64,000 nt of DNA from Corynebacterium sp. TAE3-ERU12 (GCF_019209905.1 NZ_JAHUTM010000001.1:1319381-1383380); one strand, 5' to 3'; counted from the stretch's first letter, positions 25,545 through 34,677 are shown. The notes: generated by a model from the letters alone, not told the origin. Numbers and translations: made by a program.

Positions 25545-26894
25545 TTACCGACGTCGCGGTGGCGCAACCGTCAACGTCAACTGCACCATGTCCAGACGAC
25601 CAGTGCGCACCAACGCCTCCTGCAAAGCCAGGTAGTACTCCCATAAGCGCCGGTAGACGCGGTCATAACCAAGACCGGCGGCCTGCCGGGACTGGGCGGC
25701 AAAAAGCTCCCGCCACATCCGCAAAGTGTGCTCATAATGCCCGGCGAAATGGGTGTGCTCAACAACCCGCAGCCCAGTATCGCGCTCAATAAGGCGCCGC
25801 AGTTCCGGCAACTGTGGGTAGTACAAAGCAGGCCAAATATAGGAACGCACAAAATCCAGGGCCGGGCCGACCTCTCCCCAACTATCGCCCACAGCCACCG
25901 GCAGGTGCAGCACAATGCGGCCACGCTCAGCAAGCACTCGATCGGCGGTCTTCAGCCACCGCAATAACCCAGCCATGCCCAGAGTTTCCAGACGTTCAGC
26001 ACAGATAATGGCGTCATAATCAGTGGGGAATTCGCGGGCCGAAGGAATCGAGTCACGGCTGCGCAGCACCTTGACATAAGAACTCATCCCAGCCTCGGCG
26101 ATATTTTTCCCCACCGCCGCGGCCATATCGGAACTGTTGACCACCACGTCGGCAGCTGCACCCCGCTGTGCGGCAGCCATCGCCAAAGAACCACCCGAGG
26201 ACGGCCACTCCAGCACCCGGGAACTCGCACGCACCTGCGCAGCCTGCATCATCGCAGCAATCCGACGCTGCTGCGCGCCCGGCAAATCAGCACGCATCGG
26301 GTCCACCGGCGGGTCAACAGTGGTGATATCCACAGGTGGGCGATGCAGATCACGACGCTTGGGGCTACCCGCATCAGCGGCGACATCCTCGCGTGCGGTG
26401 GTGGCAATCCCGGAGGCGAACCGGGCCGAGCCGGCCGCCAAACTCTTACCCGCATACAGGGCAACCAGAGACGACGGCAGCTCCCCGCCGGGGGACTCGT
26501 CGGCAAGCTCGGGGCGGGTACGGGTCACCCGACGCAATGACCGGCCCACCCGGCCTTCCATACCGGACTCCAGGCCCACCCCTAAAAGCGCGCCAAGAGT
26601 GTCCGGCAACGTATCCGAGGTCCACTCCCCAGCCAGGTACGACTCCCCCAGGCCCAACCAGTCAGACTCGGCAAGCCGTTGATAAATCGCTTCATTATTC
26701 ACCCGCAGCTCACAAGCAGGCGCAACAGCAGAGTCAGCGCCGCCGCGGCAAGCGTCGGAAAGCTCCACCCCAGCGCGCACACACGCACGCTCGAAGGAGC
26801 GCCGCGCCAATGTTCCGCGCGTGCCACCCAGCGGGCCCGCAGGCACCCGCGCCACACCAGGCCAGCGCTGCGCATCAATGGCGTAGGGCTCCAC
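25545..26894 (-). CDS. Cyclopropane-fatty-acid-synthase-like protein with degenerate SAM site
   Basis: 449 residues. The N-terminal part (ELRVNNEAIYQRLAESDWLG, GESYLAGEWTSDTL) is the lipid-binding region of CFA synthases, and the C terminus (FVRSYIWPALYYPQLPELRRL, GHYEHTLRMWRELF) also matches. The methyltransferase motif I, normally VLEIGCGWG-like, is VLEWPSSGGSLA here, and the E-H-V motif that coordinates the active-site bicarbonate reads AERLETLG. Both changes suggest loss of SAM binding or of canonical chemistry. It could be a regulatory or lipid-binding relic. The start at 26894 is uncertain. It is divergent from ndh, with a 256-bp gap. Confidence 0.75.
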   Translation of the reverse strand: MEPYAIDAQRWPGVARVPAGPLGGTRGTLARRSFERACVRAGVELSDACRGGADSAVAPACELRVNNEAIYQRLAESDWLGLGESYLAGEWTSDTLPDTLGALLGVGLESGMEGRVGRSLRRVTRTRPELADESPGGELPSSLVALYAGKSLAAGSARFASGIATTAREDVAADAGSPKRRDLHRPPVDITTVDPPVDPMRADLPGAQQRRIAAMMQAAQVRASSRVLEWPSSGGSLAMAAAQRGAAADVVVNSSDMAAAVGKNIAEAGMSSYVKVLRSRDSIPSAREFPTDYDAIICAERLETLGMAGLLRWLKTADRVLAERGRIVLHLPVAVGDSWGEVGPALDFVRSYIWPALYYPQLPELRRLIERDTGLRVVEHTHFAGHYEHTLRMWRELFAAQSRQAAGLGYDRVYRRLWEYYLALQEALVRTGRLDMVQLTLTVAPPRRR

Positions 26895-27150
26895 CAGAAC
26901 CTCCAGAAAACAACGTGAACTTCAATAAATGCTATTCGGCGATTACATTGGTGCAGGTTCGAATAAAACCAACAGCACAATGAACCTGTCACGCCGGGTG
27001 GCGCAATAAGCAGATATCCCTGAACGCTACCGTTGCACCCCACCAAATCGGCGGCGGCACACCATTGCGCATAAACTGTCGCGGTAACCGTGGCCGAAAA
27101 GTGTGCAATCCACCCTGACCTGGCCGCGTCAGCAATTGTGAGGAGAGACA

Positions 27151-28563
27151 ATGACCGAGACGCCGTTCCGTCCTGAGTCCGGGCGCCCCCATGCCGTCAT
27201 CGTCGGTTCGGGCTTCGGCGGTCTGTTCGCCGCGAAAAAGCTCAAAGACGAAAACGTCGATGTGACCATCATCGACCGGACCAACCACCACCTATTCCAG
27301 CCCCTGCTCTACCAGGTTGCCACCGGCATCCTGTCCTCCGGCGAGATCGCCCCGCCAACCCGCCAGATCTTCGACAGCGAGCCCAATGTGCGCGTCGTCA
27401 AGGGCGATGTCGTCGATATCGACGTCGACAAGCAGGTCGTGACCTCGGAATTGGGCGATGAAGTCAACCTGTGGCAGTACGACTACCTGCTGCTCGCCGC
27501 CGGTGCTGGCCAGTCCTACTTCGGCAATGACCACTTCGCCCACTACGCACCGGGCATGAAAACCATTGACGACGCCCTTGAGATCCGGGCACGGATCATC
27601 TCCGCCTTCGAGCGCGCAGAGCTCACCAATGACCCGGCCGAGCGGGAACGCCTGCTCACCTTCGTCGTCGTCGGCGCAGGCCCGACCGGTGTGGAGCTTG
27701 CCGGACAGATCGCGGAGCTAGCTAACCGCACCCTGACCTCGTCCTACCGTTCCTTCAACCCGCACTCCGCGCGCGTCATCTTGCTCGATGGCGCCCCGCA
27801 GGTGCTGCCGCCCTTCGGCAAGCGACTGGGCCGCAACGCCCAGAAGCGCCTGGAGGACCTCGGTGTTGTCGTCAAGCTCAACAGCATTGTCACCGACGTC
27901 GACGACCACGGTGTTGTGTACAAGGACACCGTCCGCGACGTCACCGCCACCATCCCCTCCTACTGCAAGATCTGGTCCGCCGGTGTGGCCGCTTCCCCAC
28001 TGGGCAAGCTCGTCGCCGACCAGCTTGGTGTCGAGGTCGACCGCGCCGGGCGCGTACCGGTCAACCCGGACCTCTCCGTCGGTGATGACCGCAAGGTCTT
28101 CGTGATCGGCGACATGATGAGCTTGGACGGTCTGCCCGGTGTGGCCCAGGTGGCCATCCAGGGCGGCGAATGCGTCGCCGGCTATATCGCCGATGAGGCC
28201 GAAGGCGCCGATATCAGCGAGCGCCAGCCGTTCAAGTACTTCGATAAGGGCTCTATGGCCACTGTCTCCCGCTTCTCCGCTGTGGTGAAGATGGGCAAGG
28301 TCGAGGTCACCGGCTTCCTGGGTTGGGCACTGTGGCTGGGCGTGCACCTGATGTTCCTGGTGGGCTTCCGCAACCGCCTGGTGTCGTCCATCAGCTGGGG
28401 CCTCAACGTGCTCACCCGCGACCGCTGGCAGCTGGTGTCCACCCGCCAGCAAATGTACGCGCGCAACGCCATCTCGCAGCTTGAGGAACTCACCGGCCAG
28501 GACAAGCCGATGGAGATCCGCGATACCCGCCGCGCGATCCGCAGCAAGGACACTGAGGAATAA
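27151..28563 (+). CDS. ndh: Type II NADH:quinone dehydrogenase
   Basis: 470-residue single-subunit NADH dehydrogenase that passes electrons to menaquinone without pumping protons. The FAD motif is VIVGSGFGGLFAAKKL (about 17-32) and the NADH motif is VVVGAGPTGVELAGQIAEL. The quinone-site stretch is HHLFQPLLYQVATG, and the C-terminal FVIGDMM segment binds FAD. A hydrophobic amphipathic region near residues 390-415 (GFLGWALWLGVHLMFLVGF) anchors the membrane. GAGGAG lies 7-10 nt before ATG 27151. Corynebacteria lack complex I, so this is normally the main NADH entry point. Monocistronic, closed by a terminator. Confidence 0.96.
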   Translation: MTETPFRPESGRPHAVIVGSGFGGLFAAKKLKDENVDVTIIDRTNHHLFQPLLYQVATGILSSGEIAPPTRQIFDSEPNVRVVKGDVVDIDVDKQVVTSELGDEVNLWQYDYLLLAAGAGQSYFGNDHFAHYAPGMKTIDDALEIRARIISAFERAELTNDPAERERLLTFVVVGAGPTGVELAGQIAELANRTLTSSYRSFNPHSARVILLDGAPQVLPPFGKRLGRNAQKRLEDLGVVVKLNSIVTDVDDHGVVYKDTVRDVTATIPSYCKIWSAGVAASPLGKLVADQLGVEVDRAGRVPVNPDLSVGDDRKVFVIGDMMSLDGLPGVAQVAIQGGECVAGYIADEAEGADISERQPFKYFDKGSMATVSRFSAVVKMGKVEVTGFLGWALWLGVHLMFLVGFRNRLVSSISWGLNVLTRDRWQLVSTRQQMYARNAISQLEELTGQDKPMEIRDTRRAIRSKDTEE

Positions 28564-28594
28564 ATCAGCCCACCCCTTGCGGCTAGTTATCGAT

Positions 28595-28636
28595 AACGCC
28601 CGCTGGTGCACCGTGATGGTGCGCCAGCGGGCGTTT
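28595..28636. terminator. Bidirectional terminator, ndh/thioesterase
   Basis: Arms AACGCCCGCTGG (28595-28606) and CCAGCGGGCGTT (28624-28635); an inner GCACC/GGTGC pair extends the stem. It lies 32 bp after ndh and just before the convergent thioesterase stop. Confidence 0.85.
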
Positions 28637-28643
28637 GTCGTGC

Positions 28644-29204
28644 CTACTTCTGTGGCGGGGTCAACACAGCCAGGCGCAGGGTGGTGCACGCCAACAGCTT
28701 GCCGTGCTGGTTGGTGTGCCGGACATCCCACAGCTGGGAGGTGCGGCCCAGGTGAATCGCGGTGGCCTGGGAGGTGATGGTGTCTCCGGGGAAACATGGG
28801 CGGATGAAGTCGGTGTTGTTATTGGCGCCGACTACACGGCTTACTGAATCCGGGCCCAGGGCGATATATCCAGCAATGGAACCGGCGGTTTCGCCGAGGA
28901 AGGCCAACATGCCGCCATTGACCTGGCCGGCGGGCTGCAGGTGTCGGTAGTCAACCTGGACCGACAGGGTGACGCCCTTGGGTCCGACGGCCCGATAGCG
29001 CACGTTGGTGAGGGCTTCCATGCCGAATACTTGAGAAAGGTCACCGTCGATATGTGCGGTCGACTGGCTCAGCATCGTGTTGATCTGGGTGAGCTCATCG
29101 TCGGTAAGCTCACGCTGAGCTGCGATATCGCGCAACACAAGGAAATTCATCGATTCATCAATGTCAGAATCCGGCGCCGCGGACCCCTTATTTTCGTCGC
29201 TCAT
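28644..29204 (-). CDS. PaaI-family hotdog thioesterase
   Basis: 186 residues; the C-terminal ~115 form a hotdog fold with QPAGQVNGGMLAFLGETAGSIAG (in part), the PaaI-type pattern in which N/HGG at the helix start and a following E/D act on the thioester, and VVGANNNTDFIRP on the next strand. The N-terminal ~60 residues (MNFLVLRDIAAQRELTDDEL) are an extension. The acyl-CoA substrate cannot be read from sequence; menaquinone-pathway DHNA-CoA hydrolase and phenylacetyl-CoA hydrolase are the usual options. GAAAGGGG precedes ATG 29204. Divergent from gnd with a 15-bp dyad in the 48-bp gap. Confidence 0.85.
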   Translation of the reverse strand: MSDENKGSAAPDSDIDESMNFLVLRDIAAQRELTDDELTQINTMLSQSTAHIDGDLSQVFGMEALTNVRYRAVGPKGVTLSVQVDYRHLQPAGQVNGGMLAFLGETAGSIAGYIALGPDSVSRVVGANNNTDFIRPCFPGDTITSQATAIHLGRTSQLWDVRHTNQHGKLLACTTLRLAVLTPPQK

Positions 29205-29222
29205 GGTTGCCCCTTTCTGCGT

Positions 29223-29237
29223 TTATGGTTCCCATAA
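29223..29237. promoter_or_regulatory. 15-bp dyad between thioesterase and gnd
   Basis: TTATGG-TTC-CCATAA, perfectly symmetrical, in the 48-bp divergent gap upstream of gnd. It overlaps sequences that could be the -10 of either gene (CATAAC and CATAAA). Candidate operator. Confidence 0.45.
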
Positions 29238-29252
29238 CTTATCCTCAAATCC

Positions 29253-30695
29253 ATGACTTCACATCAGTTCGCGCAGATTGGTGTCGTCGGTCTGGCGGTT
29301 ATGGGTTCAAATATTGCCCGTAACTTCGCCCGCCGCGGCCACACCGTCGCCGTCTACAACCGCTCCGCTGAAAAAACCCAGGCCCTTATGGACCAGCACG
29401 GTTCGGAGGGCAACTTCATTGCCTCCGAGTCCATTGAGGATTTTGTTGCCTCCCTGGAGCGTCCCCGCCGCGCCTTGATCATGGTGCAGGCCGGCCCGGC
29501 GACCGACGCTGTGATCAACCAGCTTGCCGACGCCATGGAGCCCGGCGACATCATCATCGATGGTGGTAACTCGCTCTACACCGACACCATCCGCCGCGAA
29601 GAGGCCATCCGGGCCCGCGGCCTGCACTACGTAGGTGCTGGTATCTCCGGCGGTGAGGAAGGTGCCCTGAACGGCCCGGCGATTATGCCTGGTGGCACCA
29701 AGGAGGCCTACGAGTCCCTCGGCCCGCTGCTGGAGAGTGTTTCCGCCCAGGTCGATGGCACCCCGTGCTGTGCCCATATTGGTGCCGATGGTGCGGGCCA
29801 CTTCGTGAAGATGGTGCACAACGGCATTGAGTACGCCGATATGCAGGTCATCGGCGAGGCCTACCAGCTGCTGCGCGATGCCGCGGGCTACTCCCCGGCC
29901 GAGATTGCCGATATCTTCCGCGAGTGGAATACCGGCGATTTGGATTCGTACCTGGTGGAGATCACCGCTGAGGTGCTCTCCCAGGTCGATGCTGAGACCG
30001 GCAAGCCGTTGGTGGATGTCATTGTTGATGCCGCTGGTCAGAAGGGCACCGGCCGCTGGACTGTGAAGGCCGCCCTGGATTTGGGTATTCCGGTTACTGG
30101 TATCGGTGAGGCCGTGTTCGCCCGCGCCCTGTCTTCTTCCTTGGCGCAGCGCGAGGCCGCCCAGGGCAAGCTGGCTTCTGGTGCGCTTGCCGACGCCCCG
30201 GCCGACCGTGCTGAGTTCGTTGAGAAGGTCCGTCGTGCGCTGTATGCCTCGAAGATTGTGGCCTACTCGCAGGGCTTCGATGAGATTAATGCTGGTGCCG
30301 CCGAGTACGGCTGGGAGCTGGATCGCGGCTCTATCGCAACTATTTGGCGTGGTGGCTGCATTATTCGTGCCCGCTTCCTGAACCGTATCCGCGAAGCTTA
30401 TGAGCGCAACCCGCAGTTGCCGGCGCTGATCCTGGATGATTATTTCCGCGAGCAGGTCACCGAGTGCGTGGATGCGTGGCGTGATGTGGTGGTCACCGCC
30501 ACCCGCCTGGGTATTCCTGCCCCGGTGTTCTCCTCTTCGTTGGCGTATTACGACGGTCTGCGTGCCGAGCGTTTGCCGGCCGCTCTTATTCAGGGCCAGC
30601 GTGATTTCTTTGGTGCGCACACCTACCGGCGCACCGATAAGGACGGCTCCTTCCACACGTTGTGGTCGGGCGACCGTTCGGAAGTCCAGTCTTAA
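29253..30695 (+). CDS. gnd: 6-phosphogluconate dehydrogenase, decarboxylating
   Basis: 480-residue pentose-phosphate enzyme making ribulose 5-phosphate, CO2 and NADPH. The N-terminal coenzyme site is IGVVGLAVMGSNIARNFARR, and the family signature IIDGGNSLYTDTIRR follows. HFVKMVHNGIEYADMQ contains the catalytic lysine. The C terminus (RDFFGAHTYRRTDKDGSFH, in part) matches the long-chain form. ATG 29253 is preceded by no strong ribosome site, so a short or leaderless mRNA is possible. The DEAD-box helicase gene starts 2 bp after its stop. Confidence 0.97.
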   Translation: MTSHQFAQIGVVGLAVMGSNIARNFARRGHTVAVYNRSAEKTQALMDQHGSEGNFIASESIEDFVASLERPRRALIMVQAGPATDAVINQLADAMEPGDIIIDGGNSLYTDTIRREEAIRARGLHYVGAGISGGEEGALNGPAIMPGGTKEAYESLGPLLESVSAQVDGTPCCAHIGADGAGHFVKMVHNGIEYADMQVIGEAYQLLRDAAGYSPAEIADIFREWNTGDLDSYLVEITAEVLSQVDAETGKPLVDVIVDAAGQKGTGRWTVKAALDLGIPVTGIGEAVFARALSSSLAQREAAQGKLASGALADAPADRAEFVEKVRRALYASKIVAYSQGFDEINAGAAEYGWELDRGSIATIWRGGCIIRARFLNRIREAYERNPQLPALILDDYFREQVTECVDAWRDVVVTATRLGIPAPVFSSSLAYYDGLRAERLPAALIQGQRDFFGAHTYRRTDKDGSFHTLWSGDRSEVQS

Positions 30696-30697
30696 TC

Positions 30698-32089
30698 GTG
30701 GATTCTTCGCTGCAGCAGCTCGGCGCCCCGGAGGCGATTAACCGGGAGCTCACCCGGATGGGTATTACTACCCCTACTGCCGTGCAGGTTGCGGTGATTC
30801 CCGATGGTTTGGCTGGCCGGGACATTATTGCCCGCGCCCCGACCGGCACCGGTAAGACCTTGGCGTTTGCGGTGCCGCTGGTGGCTGCGCTTGCCGACGG
30901 CCATAGCGTGCCGGGCCATCCTCGTGCGGTGGTGATTACCCCGACTCGAGAGTTGGCTAATCAGATTGCTCAGGTGCTCAGTGAGTTGGGCCGGGCCTAT
31001 GGTTTGCGCACCTTATCGCTGATTGGCGGGGAGAAATTGGCCCCGCAGCAGCGTCGGCTGGCGGCCCCTGCGGATATTGTGGTGGTCACCCCTGGCCGCG
31101 CTGGTGAGCTGATCCGCACGGGTTTATTGCGTTTCGATAAGACTGTTGTCGCCGTGGTCGATGAGGCCGATGAGCTGGCCGATATGGGTTTCTTGCCGGA
31201 GGTCAACCGCATCCTCAATAAGGTGCCCAATACTGCGCAGCTGATGTTGTGCTCGGCGACGTTGGGTGCGGCGGTGGAGCCTTTGTACCAGCGTTTGCAG
31301 AACCCGGTTCGCCATGAGGTTGGTGCCGAGGGCGCTGTGGTGAGCCCTGCCGCCGGTGCGCAGCAGCTAGACCGGGTGCAGCATTTCCTGCTGATCGCCA
31401 AGGATGAGGCCGCCCGGGATGAGTTGGCCACCTGGTTAGCTGCCCGCCCAGGGCGGACCATTCTTTTTGTGGGCGAGCGGTTCCGGGTCGGCAAGGTGCA
31501 TCAGGTGCTTGCCGACGCTGGGATCGACGCTGGGTTTATTCATGGCCGCCGTGGCCATACTGCCCGCGCTGAAGCTGTGCGCGGTTTTGCTGCTAGTTCC
31601 CCGCCGGTGCTTGTGGCTACTGATGTGGCTGCCCGTGGGCTGGATATTGATGATGTGGAACTGGTGGTGCACGTTGACCCGGCTGCTGATGCTGAGTCGT
31701 ATGTGCACCGCTCGGGGCGCACGGCACGCGCGGGCCGCCGCGGAATTGTTGCGACTCTTATCACCCGGGATGGTCTCAGTGCCGCCCGCGCAGTACTTGC
31801 CGAGGCAGGGGTGAGCGCCCAGGAGCTGGATGCTGATCTGCGTTCCGGCCAGGTGCAAGCAGCTACTGGGGCGCGCCGCCCACCAGGGCGTCCGCGTCGT
31901 TCTAGCAGCACTGATACTGGTGCGCCGGAGCGGCGTCGGAAGGCGAAGAAAACACCGCCGAAGAGTCGCCGGGGAATTCCGGTTGATCTTCAGGTTGGTC
32001 TTGATGGCAACGAAATTAGGCCTCGGACGAAGACTCGTCGTGATGGCGCAAGCAGGCGGGGTCGCTCCGGTGGTACCCGCCGTCGGTAG
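30698..32089 (+). CDS. DEAD-box ATP-dependent RNA helicase
   Basis: 463 residues from GTG 30698. A Q-motif-like start (LGITTPTAVQVAVIP, here MGITTPTAVQ) is followed by Walker A (RAPTGTGKTLAF), PTRELANQ, VVVTPGR, motif II DEAD (VVDEADELADMG), SAT (CSATLG), and motif VI HRSGRTARAGRRG. The last ~60 residues are a basic RG/KR-rich tail (RRPPGRPRRSSS, KKTPPKSRRG) suited to RNA binding. It is probably translated with gnd because only 2 bp separate the genes. Homologous DEAD-box proteins act in ribosome assembly and mRNA decay; a specific role is not inferable. Confidence 0.92.
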   Translation: MDSSLQQLGAPEAINRELTRMGITTPTAVQVAVIPDGLAGRDIIARAPTGTGKTLAFAVPLVAALADGHSVPGHPRAVVITPTRELANQIAQVLSELGRAYGLRTLSLIGGEKLAPQQRRLAAPADIVVVTPGRAGELIRTGLLRFDKTVVAVVDEADELADMGFLPEVNRILNKVPNTAQLMLCSATLGAAVEPLYQRLQNPVRHEVGAEGAVVSPAAGAQQLDRVQHFLLIAKDEAARDELATWLAARPGRTILFVGERFRVGKVHQVLADAGIDAGFIHGRRGHTARAEAVRGFAASSPPVLVATDVAARGLDIDDVELVVHVDPAADAESYVHRSGRTARAGRRGIVATLITRDGLSAARAVLAEAGVSAQELDADLRSGQVQAATGARRPPGRPRRSSSTDTGAPERRRKAKKTPPKSRRGIPVDLQVGLDGNEIRPRTKTRRDGASRRGRSGGTRRR

Positions 32090-32191
32090 TTGAGCGGGTA
32101 CGCTGACCTACAGTATTTACGCAGGGAGGGGCCGCAAAATCTGCGGCGGGCGTACTACGTGACTAGATAAAGGATGTAATACACACCGAAT

Positions 32192-33574
32192 ATGGACATC
32201 GTGCTTAATATTGCCGCGATCATTGGCTTCATCGCCTTGACCGCCGGCACCGGCATGTTCGTGGCCTTTGAGTTCGCGCTCACCGGCCTGGAACGTTCCG
32301 CCATTGATAATGACGCTCGCAAGCGGGGTGACAGCACCGGTAAGGCTTTGCAGCAGGCACATAACAACCTGTCATTCCATCTTTCTGGTGCGCAGCTCGG
32401 TATTACGATCACCACCCTGGTCACTGGCTTTTTGGCTGAACCAGTCCTTGCCGGCTATTTCACGCCGCTGCTGGAATGGCTGAATCTGCCTGATGCCGCA
32501 ACTCGGCCGGTGTCCCTGATTTTGGCGCTGATTATCGCCACTGGGCTGTCCATGATTTATGGCGAGCTGGTGCCGAAGAATGTTGCTATTACCGAGCCGA
32601 TGGCGGTGGCCCGCAAGGTCACCCGGCCGGTGACGATTTTCAACTGGATCTTCAAGTGGCTCATCAACATCATGAATGTGCTGGCCAATAAGTTGGTCCG
32701 CAAATTTGGTATCGAGCCTGCCGATGAACTGGCCTCGGCGCGCAGCCCCCAGGAACTTGGCGCCTTGGTGCGTAATTCCGCCCAGCATGGCTCCCTGGAT
32801 GAAGGCAAGGCCCAGATTCTGGACCGCTCGCTGCGTTTTGGTGAGACTTCCGCCGAGGATTTGATGACCCCGCGCTCCACTATTGACTGGTTGCATACCG
32901 ATGCGACCGTCACTGACTTACTGGAGCTGGCCTTAACCACTGGCCATTCCCGTTTCCCGGTTGCCGATGGTGACCTGGATGCCACCGTCGGTGTGGTGCA
33001 CGTAAAGGAAGCGTTCACGGTGCCCGGCCCGAAGCGCGGCACCACCTCTGTTGGTGAGCTTGCCCGCGAGGTGCCGGTTTTACCGCAGTCGCTAGATGGT
33101 GACGCGGTGCTTAATGCGGTGCGCTCTGCTGGTAGCCAGGTGGTGCTCATTGCTGATGAGTACGGCGGCACTGCGGGCATTGTCTCTATTGAGGACGTGG
33201 TCGAGGAGATTCTCGGCGAGGTCTATGACGAGCATGATGACGCTGAGGCCGAGCAGGAAGTGAAGCGCGTGTTGGAAGGTTGGGACTGTTCCGGCCTGGT
33301 GCGTATTGATGAACTTCCTGAGTGTGTCGGTTATTTCGCGCCCGAGGGTGATTATGAAACCTTGGGTGGCTTATTGATGAATGCCTTGGGCCGCATTCCC
33401 GCCGAGGGAGATGCGGTGCTGCTGCCCCAGACTGACCGAGATGGCATGGATGAGTTTGAGTCCGGCATTCCGGGTCGGTGGACAGCCCGCATTACGGCAA
33501 TGGATGGTCGCCGCGTCGACCGTGCCTTGCTTATCCCCATGACCGATGAACGCGCCAAGGAGATATTCGGCTGA
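32192..33574 (+). CDS. CNNM/CorC-family membrane protein with CBS pair (hemolysin C-like), long form
   Basis: 460 residues: an N-terminal DUF21 membrane domain (about 1-195, with FVAFEFALTGLERSAI, QLGITITTLVTGFLAEP and GELVPKNVAITEP), a CBS pair (about 215-345, DLMTPRSTIDWL and ADEYGGTAGIVSIEDVVEEI), and a C-terminal CorC_HlyC domain (about 370-455). The family includes magnesium exporters and cobalt-resistance factors, while the historical name hemolysin is misleading. ATG 32192 opens the coding frame. The stop overlaps the start of the following paralogue by one base (TGATG), so the two are translationally coupled and may form a heterodimer. Confidence 0.9.
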   Translation: MDIVLNIAAIIGFIALTAGTGMFVAFEFALTGLERSAIDNDARKRGDSTGKALQQAHNNLSFHLSGAQLGITITTLVTGFLAEPVLAGYFTPLLEWLNLPDAATRPVSLILALIIATGLSMIYGELVPKNVAITEPMAVARKVTRPVTIFNWIFKWLINIMNVLANKLVRKFGIEPADELASARSPQELGALVRNSAQHGSLDEGKAQILDRSLRFGETSAEDLMTPRSTIDWLHTDATVTDLLELALTTGHSRFPVADGDLDATVGVVHVKEAFTVPGPKRGTTSVGELAREVPVLPQSLDGDAVLNAVRSAGSQVVLIADEYGGTAGIVSIEDVVEEILGEVYDEHDDAEAEQEVKRVLEGWDCSGLVRIDELPECVGYFAPEGDYETLGGLLMNALGRIPAEGDAVLLPQTDRDGMDEFESGIPGRWTARITAMDGRRVDRALLIPMTDERAKEIFG

Positions 33575-34677
33575 TGAATGACTATTTCGGATTATTCCTG
33601 ACCGCGTTTTTGCTGTTACTGAACGCGTTCTTCGTTGGCGCGGAGTTCGCTCTTATTGCCGCCCGCCGCGACCGCTTGGAGGCGCTTGCCGCCCAGGGTA
33701 AAAAGCGTGCCCGCACTGTTATCCAGGCTTCGGAGAACCTGTCGTTGATGTTGGCTGCCGCGCAGCTGGGCATCACGATCGCTTCGCTGCTGTTGGGTAA
33801 GGTCTCTGAGCCGGCGATTGCGCACCTGTTGGAAAAGCCTTTCCATGCCGCGCATCTTCCCGATAACTTGCTGCACCCGGTGAGTTTCGCGATTGCTTTG
33901 GGCCTGATTTCGATTCTGCATATTCTGCTCGGCGAGATGGTGCCGAAGAATATTGCGCTGGCCGGCCCGGAAACCACGGCGATGTGGCTGACACCTATCC
34001 ACGTGGTGTTCTATAAGCTCACCAAGCCTTTGCTGCTGTTCTTCAACTGGGTTGCCCGGCACACCTTGGCGTGGTTTGGCATTGAGCAGAAGGATGAGCT
34101 GGATTCTTCGGTGGATTCCTCCGAGCTGGCTTCGATGATTGCTGAGTCGCGCTCAGAAGGCCTGTTGGATGCTGATGAGCATTCGCGGCTCAACCGTGCC
34201 TTGTCTTCGGAGTCCCGTTCAATCGCGGAGGTGCTGGTGCCGTTGGAGCAGGTGCGTACTGTGCCGGCCCATCCTCGGGTCGGTGACTTAGAGGAGGCGG
34301 TGACCGATACTGGTTTTTCTCGTTTCCCGGTGATTGATGAGGCTGGTTCTTATCAGGGCTATATCCACGTCAAGGATGTGCTGGATCGGGTGATTAATCC
34401 GGAGTCGGGCCCGGAGGAGGCTATTCCGGATGAGGAGATCCGCACCCTGATTTCGGTCGATGCTGATGGTTCCATCGATAAGTCGATGCGTATTTTGCGC
34501 CGCAAGTCGCAGCATATGGCGTTGGCCACCAAGGACGGCAAGCCGGTGGGCATTGTGACCTTGGAGGACCTCATCGAGGAGCATATTGGTGTCGTGCGGG
34601 ACTGGACGCACGAGACCGTCGGTCATGCTCAGGTCGATCTTGGCCCGGTGCGGCCGGGGAGGAACCAGACCCGTTAG
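33574..34677 (+). CDS. CNNM/CorC-family membrane protein, short form without CorC_HlyC domain
   Basis: 367 residues: DUF21 domain (FVGAEFALIAARRDRLEALAA, QLGITIASLLLGKVSEP, GEMVPKNIALAGPE) and a CBS pair (about 205-335, EVLVPLEQVRTVPA, DGKPVGIVTLEDLIEEHIG). It ends soon after the CBS domain and so lacks the C-terminal CorC_HlyC module of its upstream partner. Paired long and short genes of this kind are common in actinobacteria; dimerisation of DUF21 proteins makes a heteromeric divalent-cation transporter plausible. The start overlaps the upstream stop. Confidence 0.9.
   Translation: MNDYFGLFLTAFLLLLNAFFVGAEFALIAARRDRLEALAAQGKKRARTVIQASENLSLMLAAAQLGITIASLLLGKVSEPAIAHLLEKPFHAAHLPDNLLHPVSFAIALGLISILHILLGEMVPKNIALAGPETTAMWLTPIHVVFYKLTKPLLLFFNWVARHTLAWFGIEQKDELDSSVDSSELASMIAESRSEGLLDADEHSRLNRALSSESRSIAEVLVPLEQVRTVPAHPRVGDLEEAVTDTGFSRFPVIDEAGSYQGYIHVKDVLDRVINPESGPEEAIPDEEIRTLISVDADGSIDKSMRILRRKSQHMALATKDGKPVGIVTLEDLIEEHIGVVRDWTHETVGHAQVDLGPVRPGRNQTR

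Noticed and set aside
27718..28797. 359-codon minus-strand ORF antisense to ndh
   Set aside because: It lies wholly over an unmistakable ndh gene and its terminator. High-G+C codon usage keeps antisense frames open, and the translation is low-complexity His/Gly/Asp with no domain.
29307..30656. 449-codon minus-strand ORF antisense to gnd
   Set aside because: It is the mirror of a well-conserved gnd gene; the translation has no recognisable domain and no ribosome site.
32131..32150. Hairpin after the DEAD-box helicase as a terminator
   Set aside because: CCGCA/TGCGG makes only a 5-6 bp stem with no T-run, too weak to call.
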